DNA from: Cristatella mucedo
Lineage: Eukaryota > Bryozoa > Phylactolaemata > Cristatellidae
Direction of reading: 5' to 3'
DNA length: 64,000 nt
NCBI GenBank assembly: GCA_009760855.2
Contig: WPIO01000045.1
Span: 18,501-82,500, forward strand
The stretch's first letter is position 1, and each line of letters opens with the position of its first letter. A program made the position numbers and the translations under genes. The notes under the pieces were generated by a model, which made no database searches, had not been told where the DNA came from, and saw only the letters and a list, made by a program, of their open reading frames with translations. Positions 42,881-56,207 of the stretch are shown here, in pieces.

Positions 42881-43479
42881 AGTGTTAGACCCGTATAAAG
42901 CGGGTCTAACACTTGATCTAATTATCCGCAGCAAGCTCATTGCGTCACTCCTCCTCCCTAATATTATCAGGCACTATTGCTCATCTAACAACAGGCATGC
43001 AGTGTTTGCTCTACTCCGCTTCACAATCTCCAGTGATTCACGAAACAACAAGGCCCTGTACAACAAAAGTAAAGGTGCCTATAAAGATATTGACTTCTCT
43101 TGGGCACCACAACAAAGGTATTATTATTTTAATAATAATACCTGTGTCCTTCGTGCTGTACGAAAAAAATTCCTACATTTGCCTCTGATGCTCCAGCTAT
43201 CAGTCAGACCTGTCATAATCGTTAGACTGCTTACAACACGAAAATTGCCTGCATTCTTCGCGAGTTTGCACCTCTGACTAAGAGCAATGAGAGCCCTCGC
43301 CCAGGCGGGCTATTTTTCATCGACGATATTAAACTATTAAGCTAGGTCAACTAAGCCAAAGTTTAAGAAAGCACACGCAAGCGAATGATAGCAACATGGC
43401 CTCAGCCCCCCTGCCCCTACATATAAACCCCACAAAAGACTCCGTTCCCTCGATTTCCTGCGGCATGTGTCAATGTGTT

Positions 43480-45175
43480 CATTCAAACAGGTTTCGAGTG
43501 ACCTCATCCTGAAGTTTCCCTCCATCTCAAAGAAGATTTCCAGCACTCTAGACCCTGCACCCTCTGAAATTGTTTTACGATGCATAGAGCTGCAGCTTCA
43601 CTGCATAAACAAAATGACAAATGCATCCTTGACGTCAAAATCTGTCTTTGCACCTTCCAAGAAGGCTCTTGTTAGGCCATCAATTAAAAAAGCAGCAAGA
43701 TCGAGAGAATCTGAACAGCTTCCACCCGGGTTCAATTTTACCATTCTGATCACAGTACATTAAATTAGTTGAACCGGACCAGCTGTACTCTTATATGCAA
43801 ACTTCAAACCAACAAAGTGAGTTCCGATTTGGATTTTGAGCTAATAACTGCACGTAGTCGGCATTGCTCAGGATTTGTAACAACATTCTAAAGTATTAAG
43901 ATTTTGTTAAAGTCACTCTGCTCGTTCGGCCCTATATTTCGGCAGCTTTTTTCACAATCGATCACCAAACCATTCTCGAGTACTTTCCGTCTCGCTTTGG
44001 TTTCACTGGCACGGCACAGCAAATGGTCCAGATCGCATCACAGTGGGATACTAGAGACTATTAATTTGAACCAACAAAGGTCATCCGAGGAACCCCAGAA
44101 GTGCAGGGAACCACATAGTTCGTGCCTGCTCATCTTCGTTTGACAGTGCACGTTCTCCCTCCTGCTGACCTGGTGATGTGATCGCCAGGCACAATTTAGG
44201 CTTTCACACTGTTTCAGATGACACTCGGCTGTATTTTTGATTTGATCTCCTCCCACTCCTCCAGCACACCTAATTCTCAAAACTTCTTATCTGAATTTTT
44301 TGCTGAATGGCAGTACAGGGTTTGTAGCCAACGTTCTCAAATTGAATGGTGATAAAAACAACTTAGCAGTTATTGGCAAATCAAATTCCTACTCAAAAAC
44401 TCTAAAAACAAGGCTCTACCAGAGTATTTCCTTTAGCATCAGCACACAGTTCGTGTGTGCAGCTATAAAGGGACCTCTTTAGATGACCACATCAGATTCA
44501 CATCACGTCTGCCTAAAATTTGCTCAAAGTCGGGCTTGCATTGACCTGGATACTAGGTCCAAGTTACTCCTTTTATCTGTGACATCCCGTATTGACTTTT
44601 GTAGATTACTACTTGCTGGTAATCTGCCCCATACTATTAGATGGTTACGCATAAAACTCTGCTGCTAGGCTTGTCTGTCGTGTGGGTGACAATTGCCAAA
44701 TCACACCACTTATCTCCGCCGACATGCATTGGTTTTCAATGTAGCAGCTCATCGACGTAAAGATTCTGTTGCTCACTTTTTGGTCCTTTCATTCCTCGGC
44801 TTCAGCCTCTCCATCAGAACTATTTCTTTACCTAGCATCTAACCACCTGCTTTTCAGACTCATATCGCTTAGCTAAACTTCAAAGGAATCTCAAATCCTC
44901 GGAGATGTTTCCCTTAATTCGTAGACTTATAAAGCCTGGAAACCAACCCCAAATGAAATCATGAAATTCCCTTACTTGACGAAATTTACAAAGACGCTTA
45001 TAAAATCCCTGCTAATAGCAGCTTTAAGTTAGTCCTTGTCATTTGTCCTTTGACTACATATGCATGCTGACGCTCTACATGGTAACACTAACCATGCTCT
45101 ACATTTTAACAATTTGCATATCGCATCTTGCCATGTTAATCTTGTTGGCATGTGCAGCTTACTACCAAAGATTTC
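43480..45175 (+). mobile_element. Highly degraded LINE of the same family
   Basis: Scattered matches in the correct order: PSKKALVRPSIKKAA near 43650, an FRFGF-type patch near 43825, GCAGCTTTTTTCACAATCGA near 43943, AGGCACAATTTAGGCTTTCA near 44187, and 3' UTR words (TGCATGCTGACGCTCTACAT) near 45060. Confidence 0.65.
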
Positions 45176-46026
45176 ACCAAGCTTCCTTGGCAGCGTGTGT
45201 AAATTGCTTAGCTGATGATTTGTTCCTCGAGGGTGCTACAAAATGCTTTTATACTTATATTATTCAACAGAGGTCATGTGCAAAAATGTCGACTTGGCTC
45301 AGAACACTAAGCATCCTAAATGCCTGGGAAAAACCTGAATCACAACTGACTGCCTCGAGTAATTAATATCAGTCATAATCTGAATGATTTAGCTAGTAAC
45401 ACAGTTTCAGCTTAGGCGTCTTCCATTCTCGGACTTCCTTTTTCTCAGACGTCATTTCCAGTGGGAGAGCAGAAGCTGGTGTTCCACTCAGCGATCAGCT
45501 TGTCGCTTGGTATTATTTATAGTAATATTTATGAAGCGTCTGTCTGCACGTTCTATTACAGCTTTAATGTTCACTTTCGGAGCCGGGCATGGCTGGCGTG
45601 TGCCGCTAATTTCATCATCATTTCAAAACTAGTCGCAAACATAAATTACCTATCCTAATGATATCCAGCATCCATTAGCAGAATCAAATTAAATTGTTAT
45701 CTTCTACTCAAACCTCCGTGCACCATACCACAGGTAAGTGCACTGTCAGTTGTGAGTCAACGAGTCTTTTTTTGGGTGACAAGAAAAATCTGCCTTAGTC
45801 AATGCGTCAGTCAACTGGCTGACGAGAGATTCTTGGGTCACTCCACCGTGACTCCCGGAAGCAGCGTTTTAAATGCAGCGTGAGATGCAGACAAAACTAT
45901 TTTCGAGTATGACTCAAGTTTTCTCAAAGCATACACCGACGGCGTCTCGGAGCCCAGCATTGCGACAGCTGCATGAGCAGCCGCAACCAGCCAGCAGCAA
46001 TGCTGGTGCATGATAGCAGAGGGTGG

Positions 46027-46027
<1 letters not shown>

Positions 46028-46077
<50 letters not shown>
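46028..46077 (+). repeat. (CT)n microsatellite
   Basis: About 25 uninterrupted CT units. Confidence 0.95.
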
Positions 46078-46078
<1 letters not shown>

Positions 46079-48889
46079 AAGGCGAGGTCGGACCTGCTAA
46101 ATGCTCCCATGAACAAACGTCTGGCGCAGAACGGAGCTTGAGAAGGCGGTCTCAGATTCTGTTCGATGGCACTCCTGCTTTGGGATGCACCGGACAGCAA
46201 CGATACGGCTCGCTGATTCATTGCTGCCTTGCATCGCCCCTGCCGCTCTAAGCTGATTCGACGTCGAGGGTCCGACCACTAATTGAAGACAAGCCAATCT
46301 GAGCTTGCAACCGGAGTCAATTAACCCCAGGTGCTAGCGACTGCTGCAGAAGTTCAGCCGAAGTGCTGTCAATTTGCCGTCGTTCAGTTGTGGCCCGGAT
46401 TCAGTATCGACCGCAGGAGCGACTCAAAGAAATGCAATGTAATGTATCTCCGTCTGTAACACCACAAATTTATTCTCCTTACAGGACCTGACGGTTCGAA
46501 GAGGCTGAAACCGGTGTAACAGTTCAGCTAGGTACGAAAGAGTCAAGCCGTGGCTCAATCGACTCCTCTAAGCTGAGAACGAGCTCAGTTCTCAGTGCTA
46601 TTTGAAAAGAACGAAAGTGTTGGCTGTGCCGGGTGGTAATTTATGGGCCCTATCTTGGGGATGGCAGCAAGCACGATTGGCACGCCGTTTTAGTCACGGG
46701 TGCTGAAATTAAGCGGCCGGCTAATTAGATGGCAAACTTGCCCTGGAAGAAGTAGAAAACTACTACACTGCCGGGCGACAGATGGTTCTGCCGAGCCTTG
46801 CGCAGCCTCTAGGGCGATCTGCCTCTTTTATATCGGTCCTAGATGCATGCAATTTCCTTGTATGTCCTGACGACAATCGGATTAGGTATAGTCACAGCTT
46901 AACAAGAGACACTTGTTTTCTCGGTGAACTTGCAGTGCCGGAACTGAAAATGCAGTGTCAAATTTAAGGTCTCTCCTACTTCGATGTACGTAAGAAGCGC
47001 CCTTTAGAGCCGCATGCCGTCCTCGTCCCGCCCCTACCCTGTTGTCATGGCCCAATTGCCAGTACACATCCTGCAGCACCTGACCCCTAAAAACAGGCAA
47101 AGCTAGAATGCAATGTAGAGGGATGGCATTGGTGGCAGCTTCTACCTCTGGCTGGGTAGGTGGAAGGCGAGTCTGGCATCTGGTCGGGCTGACCGCGGCC
47201 ATGGCCGCAGTCTGAGTGGCCGTTTCGTCATCACTTTGGCTCTTTTCGTCGTCGGGTTTCGCTTTCGCTCTGGGACGCCTCAAGCCTAGACCCTGCCATC
47301 CAGACTCTCAGGTCCTGGCTTCGCCTCTGCCTAAACTAAAGTGAACGTGTTTCTAGGTAATTTCAATACTTTGGAGACTCGTTGACATTTTTCTATGAAA
47401 AAAACCTACGACTATCCTGTCAATCCTTTGGGAGCGCTTGCCATGGATGGCATACCAAGCTACGGAAAATGGAGTGCCAGCCTTTCTAGCCGGCAAGGAA
47501 CAGGCCGCACCCATGCCCAGCCAACGGTGCTGGCAGATCCACCGTCGGCGTGCCAAGACGAGCTGGCCACACAATCGGGTGGGCTCTGCCGGTTGCCCAC
47601 GCAGCTGCCGCCGAACGAGCAGCTCGAGCGGCATGCCGGACGCTAGAGCATCTGATTATGCCGTCCATCATGGCGGAGCTACGTCCCACCTCGATCCTCG
47701 AGCCATTCCTCCGCCTCGAGACTGAGAGTGACTGTGGGTCGAGGCAAAGTCCGTGTGTGCCTAAAGTGTTAGCAAAGCTAACAAGCGACCGTTTTTGAAT
47801 AATCCGGAATCAAGGTCGTGATCTACCGGGTTGAGATTCTGCACTGCTCGCCTAGACAAATGGGATAGAAGTATGCTCGTCAGCTAGTCTGCTAGGTAAG
47901 GCGAGGTAAGTGGCGTGAGCAATCCGCTGCAGACTCGGCGTTCAAACATAATAAAGTTCACTCTCCCTCGTTGCTGCCTCAGCAGTGCCGGGTGGTAAAC
48001 GCGATCCCGTTTCGGCGTTTAAATGATTCGTGCACGCATGTGAGTAACAGCTCAGTGCCTTGGTGCAAACTTGACGACGGAACAACCATGCACTTTTCCG
48101 TACCGTTACTCTAGATAGAGAATCATCTGTCCTAGTGTTCCTGGTCGCTAGTGGTCGAAAAGTAAAGTGCAGATATGGCCGAGCACGCCGGCATGTGCAT
48201 ATGTAGCGCCCTGCTGGCCTTGGCTGAATTTAAGCGCGAACAAGAGCTGTTCGGAGGTCGGCTAGAACTTCTTTGTCCTGGAGCAGTGAGCCAGAGAGGA
48301 GCGTCAGTGTGGTTAGAGAGGAAGCGCTTAAGAGCAAGCCAGGAAGCTCTCTGGCCAGCGGTGGCGAGTCGGCCTTTTATTGGCCCGATACCCGCGAGAG
48401 ATGCTGATTGATGTTGGCCGGCCTGTCAACCTTCGCCATCACTCTGTCCAAAAAGAATCGTCTGGAACCCATTCGCCATTCAAGCTGGACAGAGGGGACA
48501 TTCAAGTGGCCTAGTGTTGGTAGTTTTTCCTTACCATAATGGGCCCTGGTGTCCGGGCCCAATACCACTAAGCTCTTGCCCCATTGTCTCAGCCAAGTAT
48601 TTAAGAGTCGAGCGACGCTCGCTCTGGGCTTGGTGTTTTTGGTCTCTTCCGGTCTTCGGTCCGACTCTGCGCTTCGACGCCGTCGGGCACTCGTTTCTCT
48701 GAAAGCGATGGAGGAGGGCGGGCTGTCCGCCGACGATGGGCGGAATAGGACAAGACAGCACTAGGAGGATTCGGCGGACTCCACCGAATACGGTCGTATC
48801 GCGCCCGAGCTGGCATTCTGCGTTTCTTTTGTGTTGTGTGTGCGCTAGCACGTGGTCTCGGCATAGGGATTTGCTGGTGCGAGCTAGGC

Positions 48890-49476
48890 GTAGTTGACGT
48901 GTGTGGAGGCCTAGTTATCCGGTTAGGGTTTAGGCTCCAGTTTGAGCTCCGTCTACTTGGGTCGTCCCCGGAATAGATGTAAGTAGCGTAAGTAGGGAGA
49001 CGTGTTTCCTCCGCAAGAGTGCTTGAGTTGGCGTGTGTGGAGTATTTTTGCCACACTGGTGGAAACCGAGACTTAGTTCTCCGGTTAGGGTGTAGGCTCT
49101 GGTTCGGGCTCCGTCTATTTGGGTCGTTTCTTATTATACACGTAAGCAGCCCCAGTGTGGAGAAGCATTCCCTCCGCAAGAGTGCTTGCGGTGGCGTGTG
49201 GAGCATTCCTGCCGCACCGGTGGAGACCGAGTTCTAGTTCTCCGGTTAGTATTTAGGCTCAGGTTTGCGCTTCAGTGAGGAGAAGTATTCCCTCCGCAAG
49301 AGTGCTTAAGTTGGCGTGTTTGGGGTATTTCTTTCGCACAGGTGGAAACGAAGTCCTATGTCTCCGGTTAGGGTTTAGGCTGTGGTTCGCGCTTCAGTGT
49401 GGAGAAGTATTCCATCTGCAAGAGTGCTTAGGTTGGTGTGTTTGGGGTATCCCTTCCGCACAGGTGGAAACGTAAA
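48890..49476 (+). repeat. Small satellite array (~115-175 bp units)
   Basis: Four to five units, each with CTCCGGTTAGGGTTTAGGCT and TCCCTCCGCAAGAGTGCTT. The first two are longer by a TCCGTCTATTTGGGTCGT-type segment that the later ones lack. Confidence 0.85.
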
Positions 49477-51884
49477 GTGGTCGAAAAGTAAAGTGCAGAT
49501 ATGGCCAAGCACGCCGGCATGTGCATAGTGTTGCAAATTGGGTTGCCGTGGATTCCACTTCCTCCAGAAACTAGGCCGTAAGCGTTGAACTAGTAAAGGT
49601 GCTCATCTCAGCCACGATGTGACGTACACCATCGAATATCCAAGCGTTAGAATTACGGGAAGTGACTTTGTGGGTTCAGCAAATATGCCTGCTGCTGCAA
49701 CAAAATAGTCGGTTCCAAACCTGTTCAATTCAAGAACTACGAACCATGAATTTCAGTAATCCTGTAGGTGGTATCACTGGCAGCCGCTGTGGCAGAGAAA
49801 GGCATCGACGGCCTCAAAGTTTGGCACAGCCTCTCATACGCTGGCAAGCGTACATACAGATGTAGCAGCCGTCGTAGAAGCAGCGCTGGAACTCGCGGAG
49901 AGAAGAGAAGAGAGAGAGAGAGAGAGAAAGGAGAGAGAGAGAATGGATAGCGTGCGTACAATGTCAGGTTTGCTGCGGCTGCTTCGCCAAAAACCCTCCC
50001 TACAGGCCAAACATTCCAGCAGCTAGGACAAAGGCAGCCGCCTGCAAGCGTTGCTGCCAAGTGTCAAGCTGCCGTCGCATGACACCACGATGGAGTCTCT
50101 CGTATCCACTTCCTGCTGTTGTTTGGCATGTTCCAGCGTTCACTTCGATCTGGCCTGCTGATGTACGTCGCCAGTCAACGAGCGAGAAAGCTGAGTCGGA
50201 AACTAATCGGACAGCCAGATTTCTTGCTCCTTCAATAACGGCCACTCGTCAAACGGCGAATTGCCGTTTCTTGGTCACGCGTGAATGAGGAAAATTGCTG
50301 ACAGCAAACTAGCAATGTGAGTAACAACGAAGGAGTCACATCTAGGGCGAGACACCAGGAATTGCATCTTCGATGTAGAGGAATGAACCCTGGGGGTATC
50401 CAGAGACAATCTATCCATAATCCAACGTACTCCAACTCAATCCATTTGAATAAAGCAGTATCCGACAGGAAATTGGATGGTACGTAGCTCAAACTTTGAG
50501 TGAATATTGTAATGCACCATTGGTATTATGTGCCAAGAAAATCCACAATGTTGTGCTGAAACAATTTCATGCCACTATGCTTAAAAGACGGAGCCTAGTA
50601 TTATAATCCACAACAACCCAGTGCAATCCAATCGAAACCACCTCCAATCCACCACTAATCGGCCGTGCTAAGCTCCTACTGGTTTGGACTTTAAAAACTA
50701 AGCTATATTTCAAGTGTAACAAAAACATTTTGCACCATTCTGAGAGCCTTCTCACAAAGTCCAAAGATAAAAATTGCAGATGCCTCGTCTAATAATGCAC
50801 AATCCACCACAATACAGTGCTTTCACCACAAAGCGACAGAAATACTTCACAATAAGCTCAATTTGTATTGCTTATGACAGGTAACCTTGTGACAGTTGTA
50901 CTCACGAGATTTTATTTGTAATGAGCGCGGGTTATCTCTGGCAATTGACTGCTTTGGCCGAGAATACGCAGCGATCCACCACCAAACGACAGTGAATAAG
51001 ATTGAATTGAACTGCAGTTTAATTGCACATTAAAGCACACAATTACTGTACACCTACTTACATTTAGGCTCGTACATATCCTGGCACTTTGATGATGCAC
51101 ACGCCATTCCACCGAAATGGCCTGAGAGACAAAAGCAATCCACTCTTATCCACCACATATTATCCCAAAACAATCATCAAAAAGCTCCAATTTACACTCT
51201 TATAAGAATAAAATGAAGTTATGAGGTCACCCAGAAAATTGGGAGCAGCTCTGTATTAGTCCTCAGACGATCCCCTGCAATCGACCACAACGGCCCGGTT
51301 CAAAATTGCAATCTGCCATTATCCGCCACTAAACGGCCAGAAAGCATACACTGAAAGCTCTATTAACAGTTTTACATTGCCTAACCATTTGCTTATAGTG
51401 TGCTCACAGAGTCTTTACTACAACTGCCTCGATATTATGATGCAATGCACGGCAATCGAGTGTAACGGCCATGGCTAATACCGCAATGAACTGCACTACA
51501 TTACGAAATGTCATGAAATCGATTGCTAACCACTCCAGTTGCAAGTACATATTACAAAGAACTCTGTTTCAAGAGCAAAAACATGATTCTCTTTATTTTG
51601 TGAACATGAAAACCTCTGGCGCTCTTTGGCAATCCCTGGTATAAGCAGTGCAAGCACAGCAACCAATATGATCTGCCTGAATCACTAGAAATTGCGCAGG
51701 CCAAGCTTCAAATATTATTGCGTATCGTAGACTACTGTAGTAAAAGTAAGTGCCACTGCATTCCTTATTTGTCAGTAGTGCTTTGTGTGGTCGCTGTTTG
51801 TGAGCTCTTGCGCTCGGGAAGAATCAGTTGACTTTTAACTCGGTGAGACCACAAATGCTGATGTTCATATACTTTAGGATTCAA

Positions 51885-51960
51885 TGCAGAAAATGTGAAG
51901 TACGTAGACAGAGATAGAGTTCTCTGATGGTGCTATACCATATGTATTATTATTTATGAT
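51885..51960 (+). mobile_element. LINE tail fragment
   Basis: AGTTCTCTGATGGTGCTATA with an (ATT)n end resembles the LINE 3' tail. Confidence 0.55.
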
Positions 51961-52859
51961 CCTTTCAGCCATTCCCACAGGCAAACAAATAGAGAACAAT
52001 GAATTGCAATTGAAAGGTAATGCCAGCGAATGACAAACTGTGTGCAAAATCGACGAAAATTGGTCGTGCAAAGATCCTATCGCAATTGCATGAATTACAA
52101 CACAATTTTGTGAAGTTCAGCATGAACCATATCCGAGCCTATTATCACCAATTTACGGCCATTGAAAACAATGGAAAGGTCAGTACCGAAATCTTTTTTA
52201 AATCCCTAGAATTTGGCTGAGCAAAATTCCAGTTTTTATGCTACGAAACATCTCACTGTGCACACACATATTTTAACACACTGTGCAAGTCGCCTCTCGG
52301 GAAAACATGGCAATAACTTGGGCTATTATGGCAATCAATTATGAGCAGTTTGGGCTAGTTGAAAAGTGGCCGTGCCAGCTCAAAGTTTGCTGGTGTATTT
52401 CACAGAGCACTCTGCTGAAAGTACCACGACACTCATTCAACCAATCGTGATTGCAAAATCAAGGGCATTGTATAGAAAGCAGCAGCAATTGCTGGCTTAT
52501 ACCACAATAACTTGCGAATCGTCCAAAAATTTCCTGTTCTGCCTGTTCGAAACAATGCAGCATCTGTTGAGTTCCTGGAAAGAGTTTCATTTCTCGTAAG
52601 AAGCTATACAAATGTATTATTACTAATAGTAATTGTCATTATACTTAACATTTCATCGTGCACTTATGTACTTTTAATCCAGCGTGAGCTTTAAATCTCT
52701 GGTATGGGATGACTACCAATGGCAATGACCCGGAAAATATGGCCATCCGTTATGATGTGCCATGAATCGCCAAATTTTGGATGAGCTGCGGTCCAAACTT
52801 TTGTGGGTGACACTGATATGACACTGAAAGTGCACTGCTATAAAAATGAAACGACGTCA

Positions 52860-53320
52860 TTTAATATTATTATTTCTATTATTGCATTTTTATAGTGCCC
52901 TCAGAAAACTGATTGGCTTTCTAGGCACTTGACGAATGCTGTATAGAAAGCATTACTAAACTGTTGGTGGTAACATCCACAAGCAGCAAGCACGGTGAAC
53001 ACACCCAAATGCACACAGGATGAATAACAAAAGATTGTAAATGCTTTATTAAATATGTGTTTCAAGCTTCTTTTAAATGCTGTCATTTCGGGAGACGTTG
53101 TAATGGGGTCCACAAGTGACTTCCAGGCTTTGAATGCATAGCAACCACAGGCAGGGTCTCTAAAGGTTCTGAGCTGGTACAAGGTATAGCTACATGATTT
53201 GAGTTGGAACAGCGGGTCTTAAGATTTTTGGCCTGGTGGGGGGAATATTTTGATAGGTAGGCTGGTGCCAGGGAACAAAGGAGCCTCAAAGTAAGTGACA
53301 GAATTATCGCATTCCTCTAC
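52860..53320 (-). mobile_element. LINE 3' fragment
   Basis: Reverse orientation: the tail element at 52890-52925, then a C-terminal coding part with LLCSLAPAYLSKYSPHQAK, matching the other copies. Confidence 0.75.
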
Positions 53321-53569
53321 AATCAGGAGCAATGAATGGGACTTTCGAGCAATTGCCGGGCCAATACCACATTTCATGACACCTGGATCGCGACTGTCGC
53401 CGGTTGGAGCTCCACTCCAGGATATGGAATGGGGCTAATGATAATAATAATAACAACAAATGGAGCATATAGCTTTTTGCTGTTTTTAAGGCGAAACCTT
53501 GGAACTTATAAGCTAGTTTCTCTTTAATTATCGGCCATGCAGGGCTAGACTACCATTAACCATGTGATC

Positions 53570-54075
53570 TTGCTTCCCTTACAGCAAAGGTAAAGCACCT
53601 AGAAAGAAACAAAGTTCTCCGTGGGCGCTATATAAAGTTTATTGTTCTTGTTGGAAAAATGCCAAAATCTGTGATAAATCAACGTGAAGTCGACTGTGAA
53701 AATATTGAATTAGCGTTTGGCATAATATTTAAATTCCCGCTCATATATCTTCCACAGGTTGTGCACTTTTTATCTAGGGCATGCATGGAAATCGACGGCA
53801 ACCGCTCAGACATGTACACCATCCGTAAAGAAGCATATATATACACATTGATTTATCACAAAATTTAGTGGGTCCATTATACGCTAATGCTTTCAAATAG
53901 AGGGCACACTGCCACTAACTATATTTGCATACTGATCCAGTGCGTCTCACCTTTGACCACGTTGGGCTAGTTGACATTGCACATGCTATCGCTAATAATT
54001 TGATAATTCTTCCTTCACTGCATATGGAAGAGGCGTGGAAAGAGGTTAAGGTCTCTTCAGGTGCTATACAGATGA
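53570..54075 (+). mobile_element. LINE tail fragments, degraded
   Basis: Two tail-like segments: 53570-53650 (GTAAAGCACCTAGAAAGAAA...GGGCGCTATATAAAG) and 53875-54075 (AGTGGGTCC, GCACACTGCCACTAAC, then a GGCGTGGAAAGAGG tail). Confidence 0.6.
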
Positions 54076-54076
54076 G

Positions 54077-54537
54077 CCTATAGGTGGGAACCTGGGTCCC
54101 GAAAAGGGCCCGGGTCTCGCAAAAACTCTATAATGCCGCGAGTAATAGTCTATTAAGTCTCGCTGCGGGCTTAATCGTCTTCTCTTGGTCAGTAAAGCTA
54201 TACCGAGATCAAAGTTCAAGTTTATGCTCAACTTTTTGGCGAAGAAAGACAAGACTGAGTTGTGGCCTGACTGTATAGAAGGGGTTTTCTTCGGGCGTCC
54301 GGGATTCGTCTTCAGCATTTTGATACCGATGCGCAGTTTGTTTTTTGCGAACTCCGTACACGGTGCCGTGAGCGGATGCAAAAAACTGCATTAGCGTCAT
54401 CCGTTTTCAACATGAAGGGTATGATTAAACCTGATTTTTCAGGTTTTTTCTACGACTTTGACTATGTTCTAGAGCACAATTTAGTAATTCACTTCAAGCA
54501 TGTGGCCTTTGTGGGGACCCGCGTTCCCACCAATAGG
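54077..54537. mobile_element. DNA-transposon MITE with ~24-bp TIRs, family unknown
   Basis: The left end CCTATAGGTGGGAACC, continuing TGGGTCCC (54077-54100), is mirrored by GGGGACCC and GCGTTCCCACCAATAGG at 54513-54537, an imperfect terminal inverted repeat of about 24 bp. The 461-bp interior has no recognisable transposase. Flanks (GATGAG and TTCAAA) show no clear target-site duplication. Superfamily not assigned. Confidence 0.75.
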
Positions 54538-55229
54538 TTCAAATGTACTGTTATTATTATTTTTATCATTATTAAAATAGATAAAGAGTAGCTGGGCCAT
54601 TTCCCAGTTGGATTTTATTTCTGTGGTTTATTCATTTCCAAGTGAACTCCGGAAATTAAATTTGCTCATTCTTACTCGTGTATGTTTTACATTTTACATT
54701 TTAGACGTTGACATTGTGGATAGTACATGTGAATGCTTTAACCTCGTCGACTTGTGGGCACTACTATGAAACATTTGATCAAGTTTTTTTTAAAGCATAT
54801 GTAAAAATATAGACAGAAACTGTATTTGTAGCTAAGAGCCCTATATGATGCTTACATTTCATTATTAATACTACTCAACAGAGGCCATCCACATCGACGT
54901 CTCCTCGGCTTCAAGTTTACAATCAGCTTGAATCGGCCTCGGGAAGGTGGGGACGCACAAGTGACTGCACTGAGTAATTATTACTAGCCACAATCAGACT
55001 GATTTAGCTCGTGTCCTAATTTCAGCTTAGACGTCTTGACCTTTTCAGATGTCCATCTTTTCAGACGTCACTTCCAGCAGGAGAAAACAAGCTGGTGTTC
55101 CTTCAGGTGAGCCGCTAGTGTACAGGTATTTCTTACGTGAATATTTCTGAAATGTCCGGCTGTACATTCTAGTACTGTTTTAATTTTACCTTATTTCCGA
55201 ACAAACTCACCTCTGGCAGAGGAGGGCTA

Positions 55230-55480
55230 GGCCTCGGTGTGCTAATGCATTGATAATATTCATAACAATAATAATTATGCACTTGATAAAGCACCCCCAG
55301 AGAGCTCGATCTCTTTCTAAATACTTTGAACTTGCTGGAAAGAAAATACGGTCGAATGGTGAGTGGTATTGTGCTCGATAAACAATAATAAAAACATGGT
55401 TAGGGGTAGCATGCACGTGGTCGGAATGCAAGTGTGGTTAGTGGCAGCATGCACAGTGTCAGCATCATAAGCACATAAAG
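55230..55480 (-). mobile_element. LINE 3' fragment
   Basis: Reverse orientation: GCACTTGATAAAGCACCCCC, then 3' UTR words (GTTAGTGGCAGCATGCACAG). Confidence 0.8.
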
Positions 55481-55539
55481 CATCCTCATTCACCGAATTG
55501 TTGCTATCAAAAAATTACATAGCAAAGGATATCCGGCAT

Positions 55540-55665
55540 CCAAGCATGATTTTACTTACCATTCAATTGCATTTCACTTTACAGCAAATGTAAAGCGCCT
55601 AGAGAGAGATTGAGTTCTCTGAGGGCGCTTTATCAAGTGAATTATTATTATTATTATCAGCAGAG
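55540..55665 (+). mobile_element. LINE 3' tail fragment
   Basis: AAGCATGATTTTACTTACCA, the AAAGCGCC...GGCGCTTT tail element, and a (ATT)n end. Confidence 0.85.
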
Positions 55666-55928
55666 TCAAATTTTACAGCACTCACCAAACTAGCCCCTAT
55701 GGTGCACCAGACAAGGAAGTGCACTAGCAAGTGTAAAGTAATGGATCAGATTCTGAGTAAACCTTATAAATCATCCCCAGCAGGAAGTCCAGCGGCTGAG
55801 GCATGTGACTCATGTGCAGCTCTCTCGAGTCTCCAGCAGATGATATTAAGGAGCAGTTGGACGGATGCCGGCTGAAGTCAGTCTATCAATCTCTCTATGT
55901 GCCTGTGTGGTTCTGCCGGTCTCGGCAT

Positions 55929-55985
55929 GTGTGTGTGTGCGTGTGTGTTTGTGTGTGTGTGAGTCTGTCTGTATGTATGTCAGTT
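55929..55985 (+). repeat. (GT)n-rich tract
   Basis: An imperfect GT microsatellite just upstream of the long CT array. Confidence 0.9.
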
Positions 55986-56012
55986 TGTCTGGTTGCCAGC
56001 CTGCCAGCCGGC

Positions 56013-56207
<195 letters not shown>

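Larger units (their letters stand above)
45240..52700. repeat. Diverged segmental duplication, copy A
   Basis: Same-order matches to 54870-61200: CAACAGAGGTCATG (45267; partner 54889), AAGCTGGTGTTCC (45473; partner 55089), a CT tract (46028; partner 56013), GACGACAATCGG (46869; partner 57015), ATCCACCGTCGG (47537; partner 57414), GTGGTCGAAAAGTAAAGTGC (48153 or 49478; partner 58029) and AATCCA-rich DNA (50400; partner 60080). Period about 9.6-9.9 kb. No coding gene is supported inside. Confidence 0.7.

Noticed and set aside
48601-49206. 201-codon minus-strand frame over the satellite
   Set aside because: The frame is internally repetitive because the DNA is a tandem array; no domain is visible.
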